From an uncultured Peptococcaceae bacterium (GTDB lineage Bacteria > Bacillota > Peptococcia > Peptococcales > Peptococcaceae): a DNA stretch of 9,044 bases. Of the stretch, positions 1 through 9,031 are shown in pieces (the stretch's first letter is position 1; each line of letters opens with the position of its first letter). Below the pieces are notes generated by a model, which searched no databases, was not told the origin of the DNA, and saw only the letters and a list, made by a program, of their open reading frames with translations. The position numbers and the translations under genes were made by a program. The stretch covers positions 1 to 9,044 of the forward strand of contig CABVBB010000051.1 of assembly GCA_902496505.1 (NCBI GenBank), in the 5' to 3' direction.

Positions 1-782
1 TCTCTGTGGATAAGGAAAAATATGATAAGCTTTCCGCAGAGGAATTTGAACAGCTGCTCGCTGGACTTTCTGGTGAGACGACGCTCAAGGTGCGCAGTGC
101 AGGCGGCGGTATCTGGCCGATGCTGGTGACGACGCTCTTGACCATCGGTTTGACGCTTTTGGCGGCAGTGCCAGTGGGGATATGCGCGGCAGTCTACCTC
201 AGTGAATATGCCAAACAGGGACGGCTGGTGCAGCTGATCCGTTTTTCTATCGAATGTCTGGCGGGGATACCCTCCATCATCTACGGGTTGTTTGGCATGC
301 TGTTCTTCGTGACCTGCCTGCGCTTCAATTATTCGGTGCTGGCAGGCATCTTGACCGTGAGCATTATTTTGCTGCCCATCATCATTCGCACCACAGAGGA
401 AGCGCTGCGCACCGTGCCGATCTCTTACCGTGAAGGCTCGCTGGCCTTGGGAGCGACCAAGCTGGAGACTATCGTCAAGCTGGTGGTGCCCAATGCGCTG
501 CCAGGCATCCTGACCGCGGTAGTTTTGAGCATCGGCCGGGTGATTGGCGAATCAGCGGCGCTTTTGCTCACCGCAGGCACCGTGGCCCGCATACCGAACG
601 ATCTGTTCCAATCAGCGTCCACCTTGACGGTCAAAGCGTACACGGTGGCCAAGGAAGCGGCTGATATCGAAATGGCCTGCGCCATCGGCTGCGTCATCAT
701 CGTCATCGTCTTGATCTTGAATTTCTGCACCCGACTGCTGCAAAGGCTGGGCGCAGCGTCCAAAGGAGGCAAACAGGGATGA
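1..782 (+). CDS. pstA: Phosphate ABC transporter permease PstA (5' end cut by window)
   Basis: PstA is one of the two membrane subunits of the high-affinity PstSCAB phosphate importer and pairs with PstC in the cytoplasmic membrane. The frame is open to the left edge. A GTG at 6 would give 258 residues, but PstA proteins usually have another N-terminal membrane helix, so the true start is probably upstream and this is a partial gene. Numbering from that GTG, hydrophobic segments lie near residues 36-65, 81-104, 109-128, 165-190 and 225-245. The EAA loop that docks on the ATPase is near 143-162 ([20 protein letters not shown]). The [11 protein letters not shown] stretch that follows is typical of PstA. 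The stop overlaps the pstB start by four bases (ATGA), which implies translational coupling. Family assignment is firm; only the start is unresolved. Confidence 0.95.
   Translation, partial: SVDKEKYDKLSAEEFEQLLAGLSGETTLKVRSAGGGIWPMLVTTLLTIGLTLLAAVPVGICAAVYLSEYAKQGRLVQLIRFSIECLAGIPSIIYGLFGMLFFVTCLRFNYSVLAGILTVSIILLPIIIRTTEEALRTVPISYREGSLALGATKLETIVKLVVPNALPGILTAVVLSIGRVIGESAALLLTAGTVARIPNDLFQSASTLTVKAYTVAKEAADIEMACAIGCVIIVIVLILNFCTRLLQRLGAASKGGKQG
762..769 (+). promoter_or_regulatory. Ribosome binding site of pstB
   Basis: AAAGGAGG lies inside the last codons of pstA, nine bases before the pstB ATG at 779. It supports that start and the four-base overlap of the two genes. Confidence 0.8.
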
Positions 783-1528
783 ACAAATTTGATATAACGG
801 GACTCAACATTTATTACGGCGATTATCTGGCTATGAAGGAACTCAACTTGGCCATCGAGCCCAATAAAGTGACCGCCTTCATCGGGCCGTCCGGCTGCGG
901 CAAATCCACCCTGCTCAAGACGCTCAACCGCATGAACGATCTGGTGGAGGGCGCGCATGTCACAGGCCAGGTGCTTTTGGACGGCCGCGACATTTTTAAA
1001 GAAGTGGACGTCATCGAGCTGCGCACGCGGGTGGGCATGGTCTTTCAAAAGGCCAATCCCTTCCCCATGAGCATTTATGACAATATCGCCTATGGTCCAA
1101 GGGTGCAGGGCATCAAGCAGAAGCCGGCGCTGGATGAGATCGTGGAGCGCAGTCTGCGGCAGAGCGCGCTCTGGGACGAGGTCAAGGATAAGCTCAAGAA
1201 AAGCGCCTTGAGCATCTCCGGCGGTCAGCAGCAGAGGCTCTGCCTTGCCCGCACACTGGCGGTCGATCCAGAAGTGATCTTGATGGATGAGCCGACCTCA
1301 GCGCTGGATCCCATTTCCACCGCCAAGATCGAAGATCTGGTGGATGAACTGAAAGAAAAATACACCATCGTCATCGTCACGCACAATATGCAGCAGGCGG
1401 GCCGCATCTCCGACTACACCGGCTTTTTCCTCCTAGGCGAGATGATCGAATTTGATCGGACGGATGTGATCTTTACCAGTCCCAAAAATAAAAAGACAGA
1501 AGATTATATAACGGGCCGTTTTGGTTGA
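779..1528 (+). CDS. pstB: Phosphate ABC transporter ATP-binding protein PstB
   Basis: PstB is the cytoplasmic ATPase that powers phosphate import through PstCA. The 249-residue length is normal for the family. Walker A is GPSGCGKST at 36-44, the Q-loop glutamine is Q90 in VFQKANPFP, the signature is SISGGQQQR at 145-153, Walker B is VILMDEP at 166-172, the D-loop is SALD at 174-177, and the switch histidine is H202 in VTHNM. The [12 protein letters not shown] stretch is diagnostic for PstB among ABC ATPases. The signature has Ile where LSGGQ usually has Leu, a conservative change. The gene overlaps pstA by four bases. The downstream phoU begins 39 bases later, with a possible internal promoter between them. 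Confidence 0.98.
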   Translation: MNKFDITGLNIYYGDYLAMKELNLAIEPNKVTAFIGPSGCGKSTLLKTLNRMNDLVEGAHVTGQVLLDGRDIFKEVDVIELRTRVGMVFQKANPFPMSIYDNIAYGPRVQGIKQKPALDEIVERSLRQSALWDEVKDKLKKSALSISGGQQQRLCLARTLAVDPEVILMDEPTSALDPISTAKIEDLVDELKEKYTIVIVTHNMQQAGRISDYTGFFLLGEMIEFDRTDVIFTSPKNKKTEDYITGRFG

Positions 1529-1532
1529 TCTA

Positions 1533-1541
1533 TGGTACAAT
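1533..1541 (+). promoter_or_regulatory. Possible extended -10 promoter before phoU
   Basis: TGGTACAAT matches the extended -10 form TGnTATAAT with one mismatch, just after the pstB stop. No good -35 is present 15-18 bases upstream, where the sequence is GC-rich. If active, it would let phoU and the phoP-phoR pair be transcribed apart from the transporter genes. Only the sequence match supports it. Confidence 0.35.
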
Positions 1542-1567
1542 AACGAAGAATAAAAGGAGAGATAGAC

Positions 1568-2251
1568 ATGACAAAGCCTTTGGAGCGGTCGATCACCGTC
1601 CTGCACCATGAGCTGGCCATCATGAGCGGTTATATTGAGCGGTCTATCGATAATATGGCTAAGGTCATCGAGACTCGCGATGGGGCGCTCATTGCGCAAG
1701 TGGTGGAGGATGACGATCTGATCGATCAGGCGGAGAAGCGCATCGAGCAGCTTTGCACCTGTACTATTGCCCGCTACAAACCCTCCGCACAGGATCTGCG
1801 GGAGATCACGGCTATTTTCAAGATCATTACCGATCTGGAGCGTATCGGCGATCATTGCTCCGATATTGCCCTTTTGGTACGGGATATGGGAGAAGGGCCG
1901 TACATCAAGGAGCTGGAGCATATCCCCCAGATGGTCAAAGCTGTCAAGGGTATGGTGCGGGATGCCATCAACTGCTTTATCATGAAAGACGCCGAACTGG
2001 CGCACAATGTCTATGAACGGGACGATGTGGTCGATGAGCTCAACCGCATCGTACAGCAGGAACTGACGGCTATCATGAGCCAAAATGGAGAAACTGTTCA
2101 ACAGGGCATGTATCTCTGGATGATGGCCAAATATTTGGAGCGGATGGCCGATCATGCCACCAATGTCTGTGAGTGGATCATGTACAATCTCACCGGACAG
2201 CGGACGATGGAGGAAGCAACAGCTTGTACGACGCTGGACGGTTTAGAATAG
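1568..2251 (+). CDS. phoU: Phosphate signalling protein PhoU
   Basis: PhoU is a cytoplasmic helical-bundle protein that links the Pst transporter to the PhoR kinase and keeps the Pho response off when phosphate is plentiful. The 227 residues form the usual two tandem PhoU domains. Each carries the family's metal-binding type motif: ERIGDH at 91-96 and ERMADH at 191-196. The start is supported by AAAGGAGAG at 1553-1561, about seven bases upstream. It lies between pstB and the two-component pair, the classic setting for PhoU. Its stop is 10 bases before the regulator gene, so the three downstream genes are probably one transcript. No oddities seen. Confidence 0.97.
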   Translation: MTKPLERSITVLHHELAIMSGYIERSIDNMAKVIETRDGALIAQVVEDDDLIDQAEKRIEQLCTCTIARYKPSAQDLREITAIFKIITDLERIGDHCSDIALLVRDMGEGPYIKELEHIPQMVKAVKGMVRDAINCFIMKDAELAHNVYERDDVVDELNRIVQQELTAIMSQNGETVQQGMYLWMMAKYLERMADHATNVCEWIMYNLTGQRTMEEATACTTLDGLE

Positions 2252-2261
2252 AGGGAAAACG

Positions 2262-2963
2262 ATGGGGAAACGGATTTTGATCGTAGATGATGAAGTGAAT
2301 ATCCTGGAGCTTTTGAAGTATAATCTGGAGAAAGAAAGTTACACCGTTTATACAGCAGAAAGCGGCGAAGAGGGCTTGGCTCTGCTCAAAAGCCAGGCTG
2401 TCGATATGGCGATCTTGGATCTGATGCTGCCGGGCATTGATGGGCTGGAGCTTCTCAAATACATCCGGCGGCAGAAAGCTTTACAGGATCTGCCGGTCAT
2501 TTTGCTCACCGCCAAGGGCACTGAGCTGGATAAGGTCATCGGTCTGGAATTAGGCGCTGATGATTATCTGAGCAAACCCTTCGGCATCTATGAACTCCTG
2601 GCTCGGGTGAAGGCGCTTTTTCGCCGTACGGGGCAGAAGGCGCCGTCCGAAGCAGAGCAGCTCATTGTGGGCGATCTCTGGATCGACCAGCTGACCCATC
2701 AGGTGAAAAAGCGCGGGCAGCTTTTGGAATTGGCGCCCAAGGAATTCAGCCTGCTGGTGGTCTTTGCCCAAAATCTGGAGCGCGTCTTCACACGCGACGA
2801 ATTGCTGCTTAAGATCTGGGGCATGGATTTTTTGGGCGAAAGCCGTACAGTAGATGTTCATATCAAAAATCTGCGCAAAAAGATCGAGGATAACCCCGAA
2901 GAACCGACTTATATCAAAACAGTCCGCGGTGTCGGCTACAAAATGGTGAAAAAGGGGCAATGA
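2262..2963 (+). CDS. phoP: OmpR-family response regulator, PhoB/PhoP type
   Basis: This is a DNA-binding response regulator of the OmpR/PhoB family, inferred to control the Pho regulon in response to the adjacent kinase. It has 233 residues. The receiver domain spans about 1-120, with acidic pocket D9/D10, phosphoacceptor D53 (ILDLMLPG), T83, and K105 in LSKPFG. The winged-helix domain spans about 134-230, with the recognition helix near 194-209 (SRTVDVHIKNLRKK) and the wing motif VRGVGYKM. A short ribosome site (AGAGGGA) precedes the ATG. The next gene begins at or just after its stop, so regulator and kinase are translationally coupled. Domain calls are firm. The Pho role rests on the pst-phoU neighbours and the kinase type. 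The gene could equally be named phoB. Confidence 0.93.
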   Translation: MGKRILIVDDEVNILELLKYNLEKESYTVYTAESGEEGLALLKSQAVDMAILDLMLPGIDGLELLKYIRRQKALQDLPVILLTAKGTELDKVIGLELGADDYLSKPFGIYELLARVKALFRRTGQKAPSEAEQLIVGDLWIDQLTHQVKKRGQLLELAPKEFSLLVVFAQNLERVFTRDELLLKIWGMDFLGESRTVDVHIKNLRKKIEDNPEEPTYIKTVRGVGYKMVKKGQ

Positions 2964-2965
2964 AT

Positions 2966-4741
2966 ATGCGCAAAAAATTGCTGCTTTCTTATATCGTCCT
3001 GACGCTTTTGCTGTTAGGGCTGACCTCGTCAGCCATTTACTACAAGGCGCAGGCGGTCTACGTGACCAGCCAGACTAAGCAGCTTTTGGACAGCGGGAAG
3101 CTGTTAGAAGATATTTTATCCGAGCTGCCGTTAGCGGAAAGCGTCAAGGTGGTCTATGATTACGACAAGGCGCTGGACGTGCGGATATCGCTCATCAGCG
3201 CCGAAGCGGATGATTATGGCAAGGTGCTGGTGGATACCCAGTACAATGAGGACATCATGGGCAATCACCGCTACCGGGAAGAGGTGCAGAAGGCGCTCGA
3301 CGGTGAGAGCGCATCCAGCATCCGGCACAGCAATACGCTGGATGTAGATTATCTCTATGCTGCCATGCCGGCAGAGATCGCCGGTCAAAAGGTGGTGCTG
3401 CGGCTGGCAGAGCCCATGCAGGAGGTCAAGCTGCTCAACAGTCAGATACTCCGCGTCGGTCTTTTCAGTCTCCTGGGCGTAGCGCTGGCGGGCATTGCCC
3501 TCTATAGCTGGCTGCTCAAGCGGCTGACCCGTCCGCTCTATGAGATCAAAGAAGGCGTCATGACCATTGCTGAGGGCGATTATCAGGTCAGTCTGCCGCT
3601 TTACCAAGATGAAGAGTTCGCCCAATTGGCCCAGAGCTTCAATACGATGGTCAAGACACAGCGGGAATATATCGAGGGTCTGCATATCAAAAATGCCGAG
3701 ATGCAGGCGATCTTTGACAGTGTGGGAGCGGGGCTGGTCTTTTTGAACGACGAGCAGGAGATCAAGCTGCACAATAAGCTTTTTACCACTATCCTACAGC
3801 TGCCCGGCGAAGCCTATGTGGGGCGAAAATATTTTGAGGTCCTGCACAAGACCGAGTTGCTGGAGCAGCTCGAAGCCGGCCTCAAGCACCAGCAGTACGG
3901 TACGCAGGAAATCGTGCTGCACAGCAGGGAAAACGACATACTCTGCAAGACGACCACAGCACCAGTGGAGGAGGGCTCCTCAGGCTGCTGCACCGGTCTG
4001 CTGCTGGTCTTAGAGGATATCACGCAGTTGAAAAAGCTGGAGAACGTGCGCCGTGAATTCGTGGCCAATGTTTCTCACGAGCTGAAAACGCCGCTGACCT
4101 CCATTCGCGGCTTCATCGATACGCTCCAGGACGGTGCATTGGAAGATCCGGCAGTGGCCAGACGATTCTTGGGCATTATTGACGAAGAAGCGGGACGGCT
4201 GTACCGCATGATCGAGCAGCTTCTGTATTTGTCCCGCATCGAAAATACACTGCCAGTGAAGCAGCCAGAAAAAATCGAGCCGCAGATCATGGCCGAGGGT
4301 CTGAATACACACTTCAAAAGAGCGTTGGAGCAAAAAGGGCTGACGCTAAAGCTGGACATCCAGGCGGACGGTCCTTACAGCGGCGATAAGGATACGCTGC
4401 AGCAGGTGCTGACCAATCTTTTGGACAACGCCGTCAAGTATTCCACCAGCGGGACCATCACACTTTCTATAACAGCTCAAGCAGATCAGCTCACTTGCTC
4501 TGTAAAAGATCAAGGTATCGGCATCGCGCCTGAGGATCAGGAGCGTATCTTTGAACGTTTTTACCGCGCAGAAAAAAGCCGTTCGCAAAAAAGCGGCGGC
4601 ACAGGACTGGGTCTGGCCATCGTCAAGCATTTGCTGGAAAATGCCGGAGGCACCATCAGCGTGCAGAGCCAGCTGGGCCTAGGCAGCACCTTTACCATCA
4701 CGCTTCCTGTCGCGCCCTGGCCTCAGGCAGATACCGAATAG
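2966..4741 (+). CDS. phoR: PhoR-type membrane sensor histidine kinase
   Basis: The sensor kinase partner of the preceding regulator. Numbering from an in-frame ATG at 2960: membrane helix about 6-28, extracytoplasmic PhoR-type sensor about 30-160, second helix about 164-186, HAMP about 187-237, PAS about 243-355, HisKA with H373 in [10 protein letters not shown], and a HATPase domain with N490 (N box), DQGIGI at 517-522 and GGTGLGL at 546-552. All catalytic elements are intact. Two starts compete. ATG 2960 overlaps the upstream stop (ATGA), but the AGGGG ribosome site at 2953-2957 would be only two bases away. ATG 2966 has an eight-base spacing and loses only two residues, so I prefer it. The product is then 591 aa, normal for PhoR. 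The signal is inferred to come through Pst and PhoU rather than through direct phosphate binding. Confidence 0.95.
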   Translation: MRKKLLLSYIVLTLLLLGLTSSAIYYKAQAVYVTSQTKQLLDSGKLLEDILSELPLAESVKVVYDYDKALDVRISLISAEADDYGKVLVDTQYNEDIMGNHRYREEVQKALDGESASSIRHSNTLDVDYLYAAMPAEIAGQKVVLRLAEPMQEVKLLNSQILRVGLFSLLGVALAGIALYSWLLKRLTRPLYEIKEGVMTIAEGDYQVSLPLYQDEEFAQLAQSFNTMVKTQREYIEGLHIKNAEMQAIFDSVGAGLVFLNDEQEIKLHNKLFTTILQLPGEAYVGRKYFEVLHKTELLEQLEAGLKHQQYGTQEIVLHSRENDILCKTTTAPVEEGSSGCCTGLLLVLEDITQLKKLENVRREFVANVSHELKTPLTSIRGFIDTLQDGALEDPAVARRFLGIIDEEAGRLYRMIEQLLYLSRIENTLPVKQPEKIEPQIMAEGLNTHFKRALEQKGLTLKLDIQADGPYSGDKDTLQQVLTNLLDNAVKYSTSGTITLSITAQADQLTCSVKDQGIGIAPEDQERIFERFYRAEKSRSQKSGGTGLGLAIVKHLLENAGGTISVQSQLGLGSTFTITLPVAPWPQADTE

Positions 4742-4743
4742 AT

Positions 4744-4780
4744 CAAAAGCCATTGACCGGTCATTCGGCAATGGCTTTTG
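4744..4780 (+). terminator. Hairpin terminator after phoR
   Basis: A perfect 12-bp inverted repeat, CAAAAGCCATTG and CAATGGCTTTTG, lies two bases after the phoR stop. Its 13-base loop can itself close with CCG/CGG. The T-run is short (four T) and falls inside the stem arm, so it may be moderate in strength, and the symmetry would allow some action in both directions. It ends the pst-pho transcript. Confidence 0.75.
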
Positions 4781-4790
4781 GCATAACCTC

Positions 4791-4819
4791 TTGCTATCGC
4801 GGCCAAAATACGCTAGGAT
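4791..4819 (+). promoter_or_regulatory. Putative promoter of the VOC gene
   Basis: TTGCTA at 4791-4796 and TAGGAT at 4814-4819 are separated by 17 bases. Each box matches the sigma-70/A consensus at four of six positions. The site follows the phoR terminator and precedes the VOC start by 71 bases, so it is the best promoter candidate in this gap. I see no other clear element between 4820 and 4876. Confidence 0.45.
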
Positions 4820-4890
4820 GGGCATAAGAACAAAAGTGCGCACTCACTGTGGCAGAGAGTTTTGCCTGATTGGCAGAAAGGATGATTTTT

Positions 4891-5262
4891 ATGCAGTTCA
4901 AATTTGTGCACAACAACATCAATGTCTTCGATCTGGACAAAAGTATGGATTTCTATGCGGAAGCTTTGGGCCTTCGGGAGACTTCACGCATCGAGCCAGA
5001 GGATGGGAGCTTTATCATCGTTTATCTGGGCGATGGTCTTTCCCAGCATCTTTTGGAGCTGACCTGGCTGCGTGACCGCCAAGAGCCGTATCAACTGGGG
5101 GACAATGAGTTCCATTTGGCTTTTGAAGTCGATGATTATGAAAAAGCGCTGGCCAAGCACCGCGAAATGGGCTGTGTCTGCTTTGAAAACGATGCCATGG
5201 GCATCTATTTCATCAATGATCCAGACGGCTATTGGCTGGAGGTCGTCCCCAGCCATCAATAA
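4891..5262 (+). CDS. gloA: VOC-family protein, lactoylglutathione lyase (glyoxalase I)-like
   Basis: A 123-residue vicinal oxygen chelate protein. Glyoxalase I converts the hemithioacetal of methylglyoxal and a thiol into a lactoyl thioester, detoxifying methylglyoxal in the cytoplasm. Two beta-alpha-beta-beta-beta modules are visible. The four metal-ligand positions are all filled: H7 (FVHNNI), E56 (LLELTW), H75 (EFHLAF) and E117 (YWLEVVP). Other hallmarks are DLDKSMDFYAEALGL and DPDGYW. The frame extends upstream to a TTG at 4870, but ATG 4891 has an AAAGGA ribosome site at 4877-4882 with eight-base spacing, so I use it. The gene stands alone, with its own weak promoter and a terminator 12 bases after the stop. 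The enzyme class is well supported. The thiol substrate is unknown, since many Bacillota lack glutathione. Confidence 0.9.
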   Translation: MQFKFVHNNINVFDLDKSMDFYAEALGLRETSRIEPEDGSFIIVYLGDGLSQHLLELTWLRDRQEPYQLGDNEFHLAFEVDDYEKALAKHREMGCVCFENDAMGIYFINDPDGYWLEVVPSHQ

Positions 5263-5274
5263 CGAGGGTTTTTA

Positions 5275-5306
5275 GCAAAAAAGTCGCGATGAGCGGCTTT
5301 TTTTGC
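5275..5306 (+). terminator. Intrinsic terminator after the VOC gene
   Basis: GCAAAAAAGTCGC at 5275-5287 pairs with GCGGCTTTTTTTGC at 5293-5306 around the loop GATGA. One U is bulged and there is one G-U pair. Seven consecutive T form the 3' arm and tract. It separates the VOC gene from the alaS promoter, whose -35 box begins 11 bases later. Confidence 0.85.
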
Positions 5307-5316
5307 GGATGTTTAT

Positions 5317-5345
5317 TTGACAACAAATTGAGGGCTTTGTATAAT
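5317..5345 (+). promoter_or_regulatory. Consensus sigma-A promoter of alaS
   Basis: TTGACA at 5317-5322 and TATAAT at 5340-5345 are separated by exactly 17 bases, a perfect match in both boxes. Transcription would begin near 5352. This is the strongest promoter by sequence in the window. It leaves an untranslated leader of about 154 bases before alaS. Confidence 0.9.
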
Positions 5346-5351
5346 GAACTG

Positions 5352-5505
5352 GTACAAGATTATCAAGCTTGGCACGCGTCAGGACATCGAGCAAAGCACA
5401 GTGTTGAAAACACGGTGACCTCGGCAGACTGACAGTGGTTCTTAGGAACCTTATGTAGATGATGAGATCGATCAATTTCGTGAAAACCGGGAGGAGTAAG
5501 TCGGC
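5352..5505 (+). promoter_or_regulatory. Structured leader of alaS, class unknown
   Basis: This is the untranslated region between the inferred transcription start and alaS. An extended hairpin can form from four helices: 5378-5382/5429-5433 (GTCAG/CTGAC), 5387-5391/5420-5424 (TCGAG/CTCGG, one G-U), 5397-5399/5415-5417 (CAC/GTG), and 5401-5405/5409-5413 (GTGTT/AACAC). A second hairpin, GGTTC-TTAG-GAACC, lies at 5437-5450. I find no T-box core (AGGGTGGNACCGCG type) and no terminator with a T-run, so a classical T-box attenuator is not supported. The ribosome site GGGAGGAG is at 5489-5496, nine bases before the ATG. The helices were found by eye and could be chance. Confidence 0.45.
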
Positions 5506-8163
<2,658 letters not shown>

Positions 8164-8186
8164 TGCTTTTCTTCACGAAATAAATT

Positions 8187-8195
8187 TGCTACAAT
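8187..8195 (+). promoter_or_regulatory. Putative extended -10 promoter of ireB
   Basis: TGCTACAAT fits the extended -10 form TGnTATAAT with one mismatch. The region 17 bases upstream (TTTTCT) is a poor -35, as is common for extended -10 promoters. It lies 25 bases before the ireB start, in the only gap after alaS. Confidence 0.5.
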
Positions 8196-8219
8196 AAAAG
8201 AAAAAGGATGTGGTTACAG

Positions 8220-8477
8220 ATGTCGATAGAATTGGATCATACGATGTTTTTTAAAGCAACCCCCACTGAAGACGTTTCCCCAAAAGAGATCCTGCAGGCT
8301 GTGTATCAAGCGCTAGAGGCAAAAGGCTACAATCCCATCAATCAAATCGTAGGGTATCTTATTTCGGGAGATCCAGCATATATCACCAGTCATCAGAACG
8401 CCCGCAATCTGATCAAAAAATTAGAGCGTGATGAGCTGATGGAAGAACTGGTCAGAAGTTATTTAGAGAAAGAATGA
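8220..8477 (+). CDS. ireB: IreB family regulatory protein (UPF0297/DUF965, YrzL)
   Basis: A small, highly conserved Bacillota protein. In Enterococcus faecalis IreB is a substrate of the Ser/Thr kinase IreK and negatively affects cephalosporin resistance; its molecular role is otherwise poorly known. The 85 residues carry the family core: [21 protein letters not shown], then [23 protein letters not shown] at the C terminus. A threonine (T8) lies in the N-terminal segment, where E. faecalis IreB is phosphorylated; equivalence is inferred. The frame also has an ATG at 8208, but it is fused to the AAAAAGGA ribosome site itself. ATG 8220 gives MSIELDHTM, which matches family N termini, so I use it. 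The alaS-ireB-ruvX order is the usual one in this phylum. Confidence 0.95.
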   Translation: MSIELDHTMFFKATPTEDVSPKEILQAVYQALEAKGYNPINQIVGYLISGDPAYITSHQNARNLIKKLERDELMEELVRSYLEKE

Positions 8478-8479
8478 TC

Positions 8480-8508
8480 AAAAGCTCTGCTTCGGCAGAG
8501 CTTTTTTT
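8480..8508 (+). terminator. UUCG-capped intrinsic terminator between ireB and ruvX
   Basis: AAAAGCTCTGC and GCAGAGCTTTT form an 11-bp perfect stem closed by a C(TTCG)G tetraloop, an especially stable cap. Seven T follow at 8502-8508. It starts two bases after the ireB stop and ends two bases before the ruvX ribosome site. The perfect symmetry would also let it act on the other strand. Confidence 0.9.
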
Positions 8509-8510
8509 AC

Positions 8511-8519
8511 AGGAGGTGA
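8511..8519 (+). promoter_or_regulatory. Strong ribosome binding site deciding the ruvX start
   Basis: AGGAGGTGA is a near-complete match to the anti-Shine-Dalgarno sequence of 16S rRNA. It sits eight bases before GTG 8528. It supports that GTG over the in-frame ATG at 8474, which would put the terminator hairpin inside the coding region. Confidence 0.85.
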
Positions 8520-8527
8520 TTTTTACA

Positions 8528-8935
8528 GTGAGGATCATGGCTTTAGATGTGGGTGACAAACGGATCGGCGTTGCCCTCAGTGACCCGCTTAAAATAACAG
8601 CGCAGGGGCTTACTACCTATCAGCGCACCATTTTAAAAGAAGATGTAGAAGGGATCTGGCAGCTTATTCGTGAGCACGAAGTCGAAGAACTCGTTGTCGG
8701 TCTGCCCAAAAATATGGATGGTTCACAAGGCTACAAGGTCGACGATGTCAAATTCTTCGTCGATCAGCTATTAAAAAAAGGCGACATCCCCATCCATTGG
8801 GTCGATGAACGCTTGACCACCGTCAGTGCCGAGCGCACCCTGCTGGAGGCAGACGTTTCCCGCAAGAAGCGTAAAACGGTCATAGACAAGATGGCCGCCA
8901 CTATCATTCTGCAAAGCTACCTGGAACGACTCTAG
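8528..8935 (+). CDS. ruvX: Putative pre-16S rRNA nuclease / Holliday junction resolvase, YqgF family
   Basis: A cytoplasmic RNase H-fold nuclease of the YqgF/RuvX family, linked in other bacteria to 5' end maturation of 16S rRNA; the older name is Holliday junction resolvase-like. Starting at GTG 8528 it has 135 residues, normal for the family. Family motifs are ALDVGDKRIGVALSD at 5-19 with catalytic D7, ELVVGLPKNMDG at 54-64, DERLTT at 93-98, and D120 in the C-terminal IDKMAA block. The frame extends upstream to an ATG at 8474, but that 54-base extension spans the terminator and has no ribosome site, so it is rejected. No room for a separate promoter exists between terminator and start. Expression must come from read-through or from a promoter inside ireB. 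Confidence 0.95.
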   Translation: MRIMALDVGDKRIGVALSDPLKITAQGLTTYQRTILKEDVEGIWQLIREHEVEELVVGLPKNMDGSQGYKVDDVKFFVDQLLKKGDIPIHWVDERLTTVSAERTLLEADVSRKKRKTVIDKMAATIILQSYLERL

Positions 8936-8970
8936 AAACAAAAAATTTTTATCCACTTGAATAGAATGGT

Positions 8971-8999
8971 TTGACATTCACAGCAAAAAAGCATACAAT
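8971..8999 (+). promoter_or_regulatory. Sigma-A promoter of the gene at the right edge
   Basis: TTGACA at 8971-8976 and TACAAT at 8994-8999 are separated by 17 bases, with one mismatch to consensus overall. Transcription would begin near 9006, giving a short leader before the ATG at 9032. No hairpin terminator is visible between the ruvX stop and this promoter, only A/T runs at 8938-8950. Confidence 0.8.
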
Positions 9000-9031
9000 G
9001 GGAATAACAAAATATGAGAGAGGTGTCTCAG

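Noticed and set aside
425..1048. Long minus-strand open frames opposite pstA/pstB, and similar ones at 1433-2155, 3131-3772 and 5587-6072
   Set aside because: They lie wholly or mostly opposite well-identified genes, have no ribosome sites that I can see and no recognisable domains, and their composition is that expected from the complementary strand of coding DNA.
1220..1240. Ile in place of Leu in the PstB signature (ISGGQ) as a functional defect
   Set aside because: It is a conservative change, with all other ATPase motifs intact, so I expect no loss of function.
4870..4890. TTG start for the VOC protein adding seven residues
   Set aside because: The ribosome site AAAGGA lies inside this extension, and ATG 4891 gives the family-typical MQFKFVHNNI start.
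5232..5432. 66-codon open frame overlapping the VOC 3' end and the alaS leader
   Set aside because: It crosses a clear terminator and a perfect promoter and has no ribosome site of its own.
5346..5505. T-box riboswitch upstream of alaS
   Set aside because: The position is right, but I find no AGGGTGGNACCGCG-like core and no terminator/antiterminator pair with a T-run.
8474..8527. N-terminal extension of ruvX from ATG 8474 overlapping the ireB stop
   Set aside because: It would run through the terminator hairpin and the strong ribosome site. GTG 8528 gives the normal family N terminus with ideal spacing.
8936..8960. Terminator after ruvX in the AAAAAATTTTT run
   Set aside because: There is no GC-containing stem. 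The A/T symmetry alone is too weak to call.
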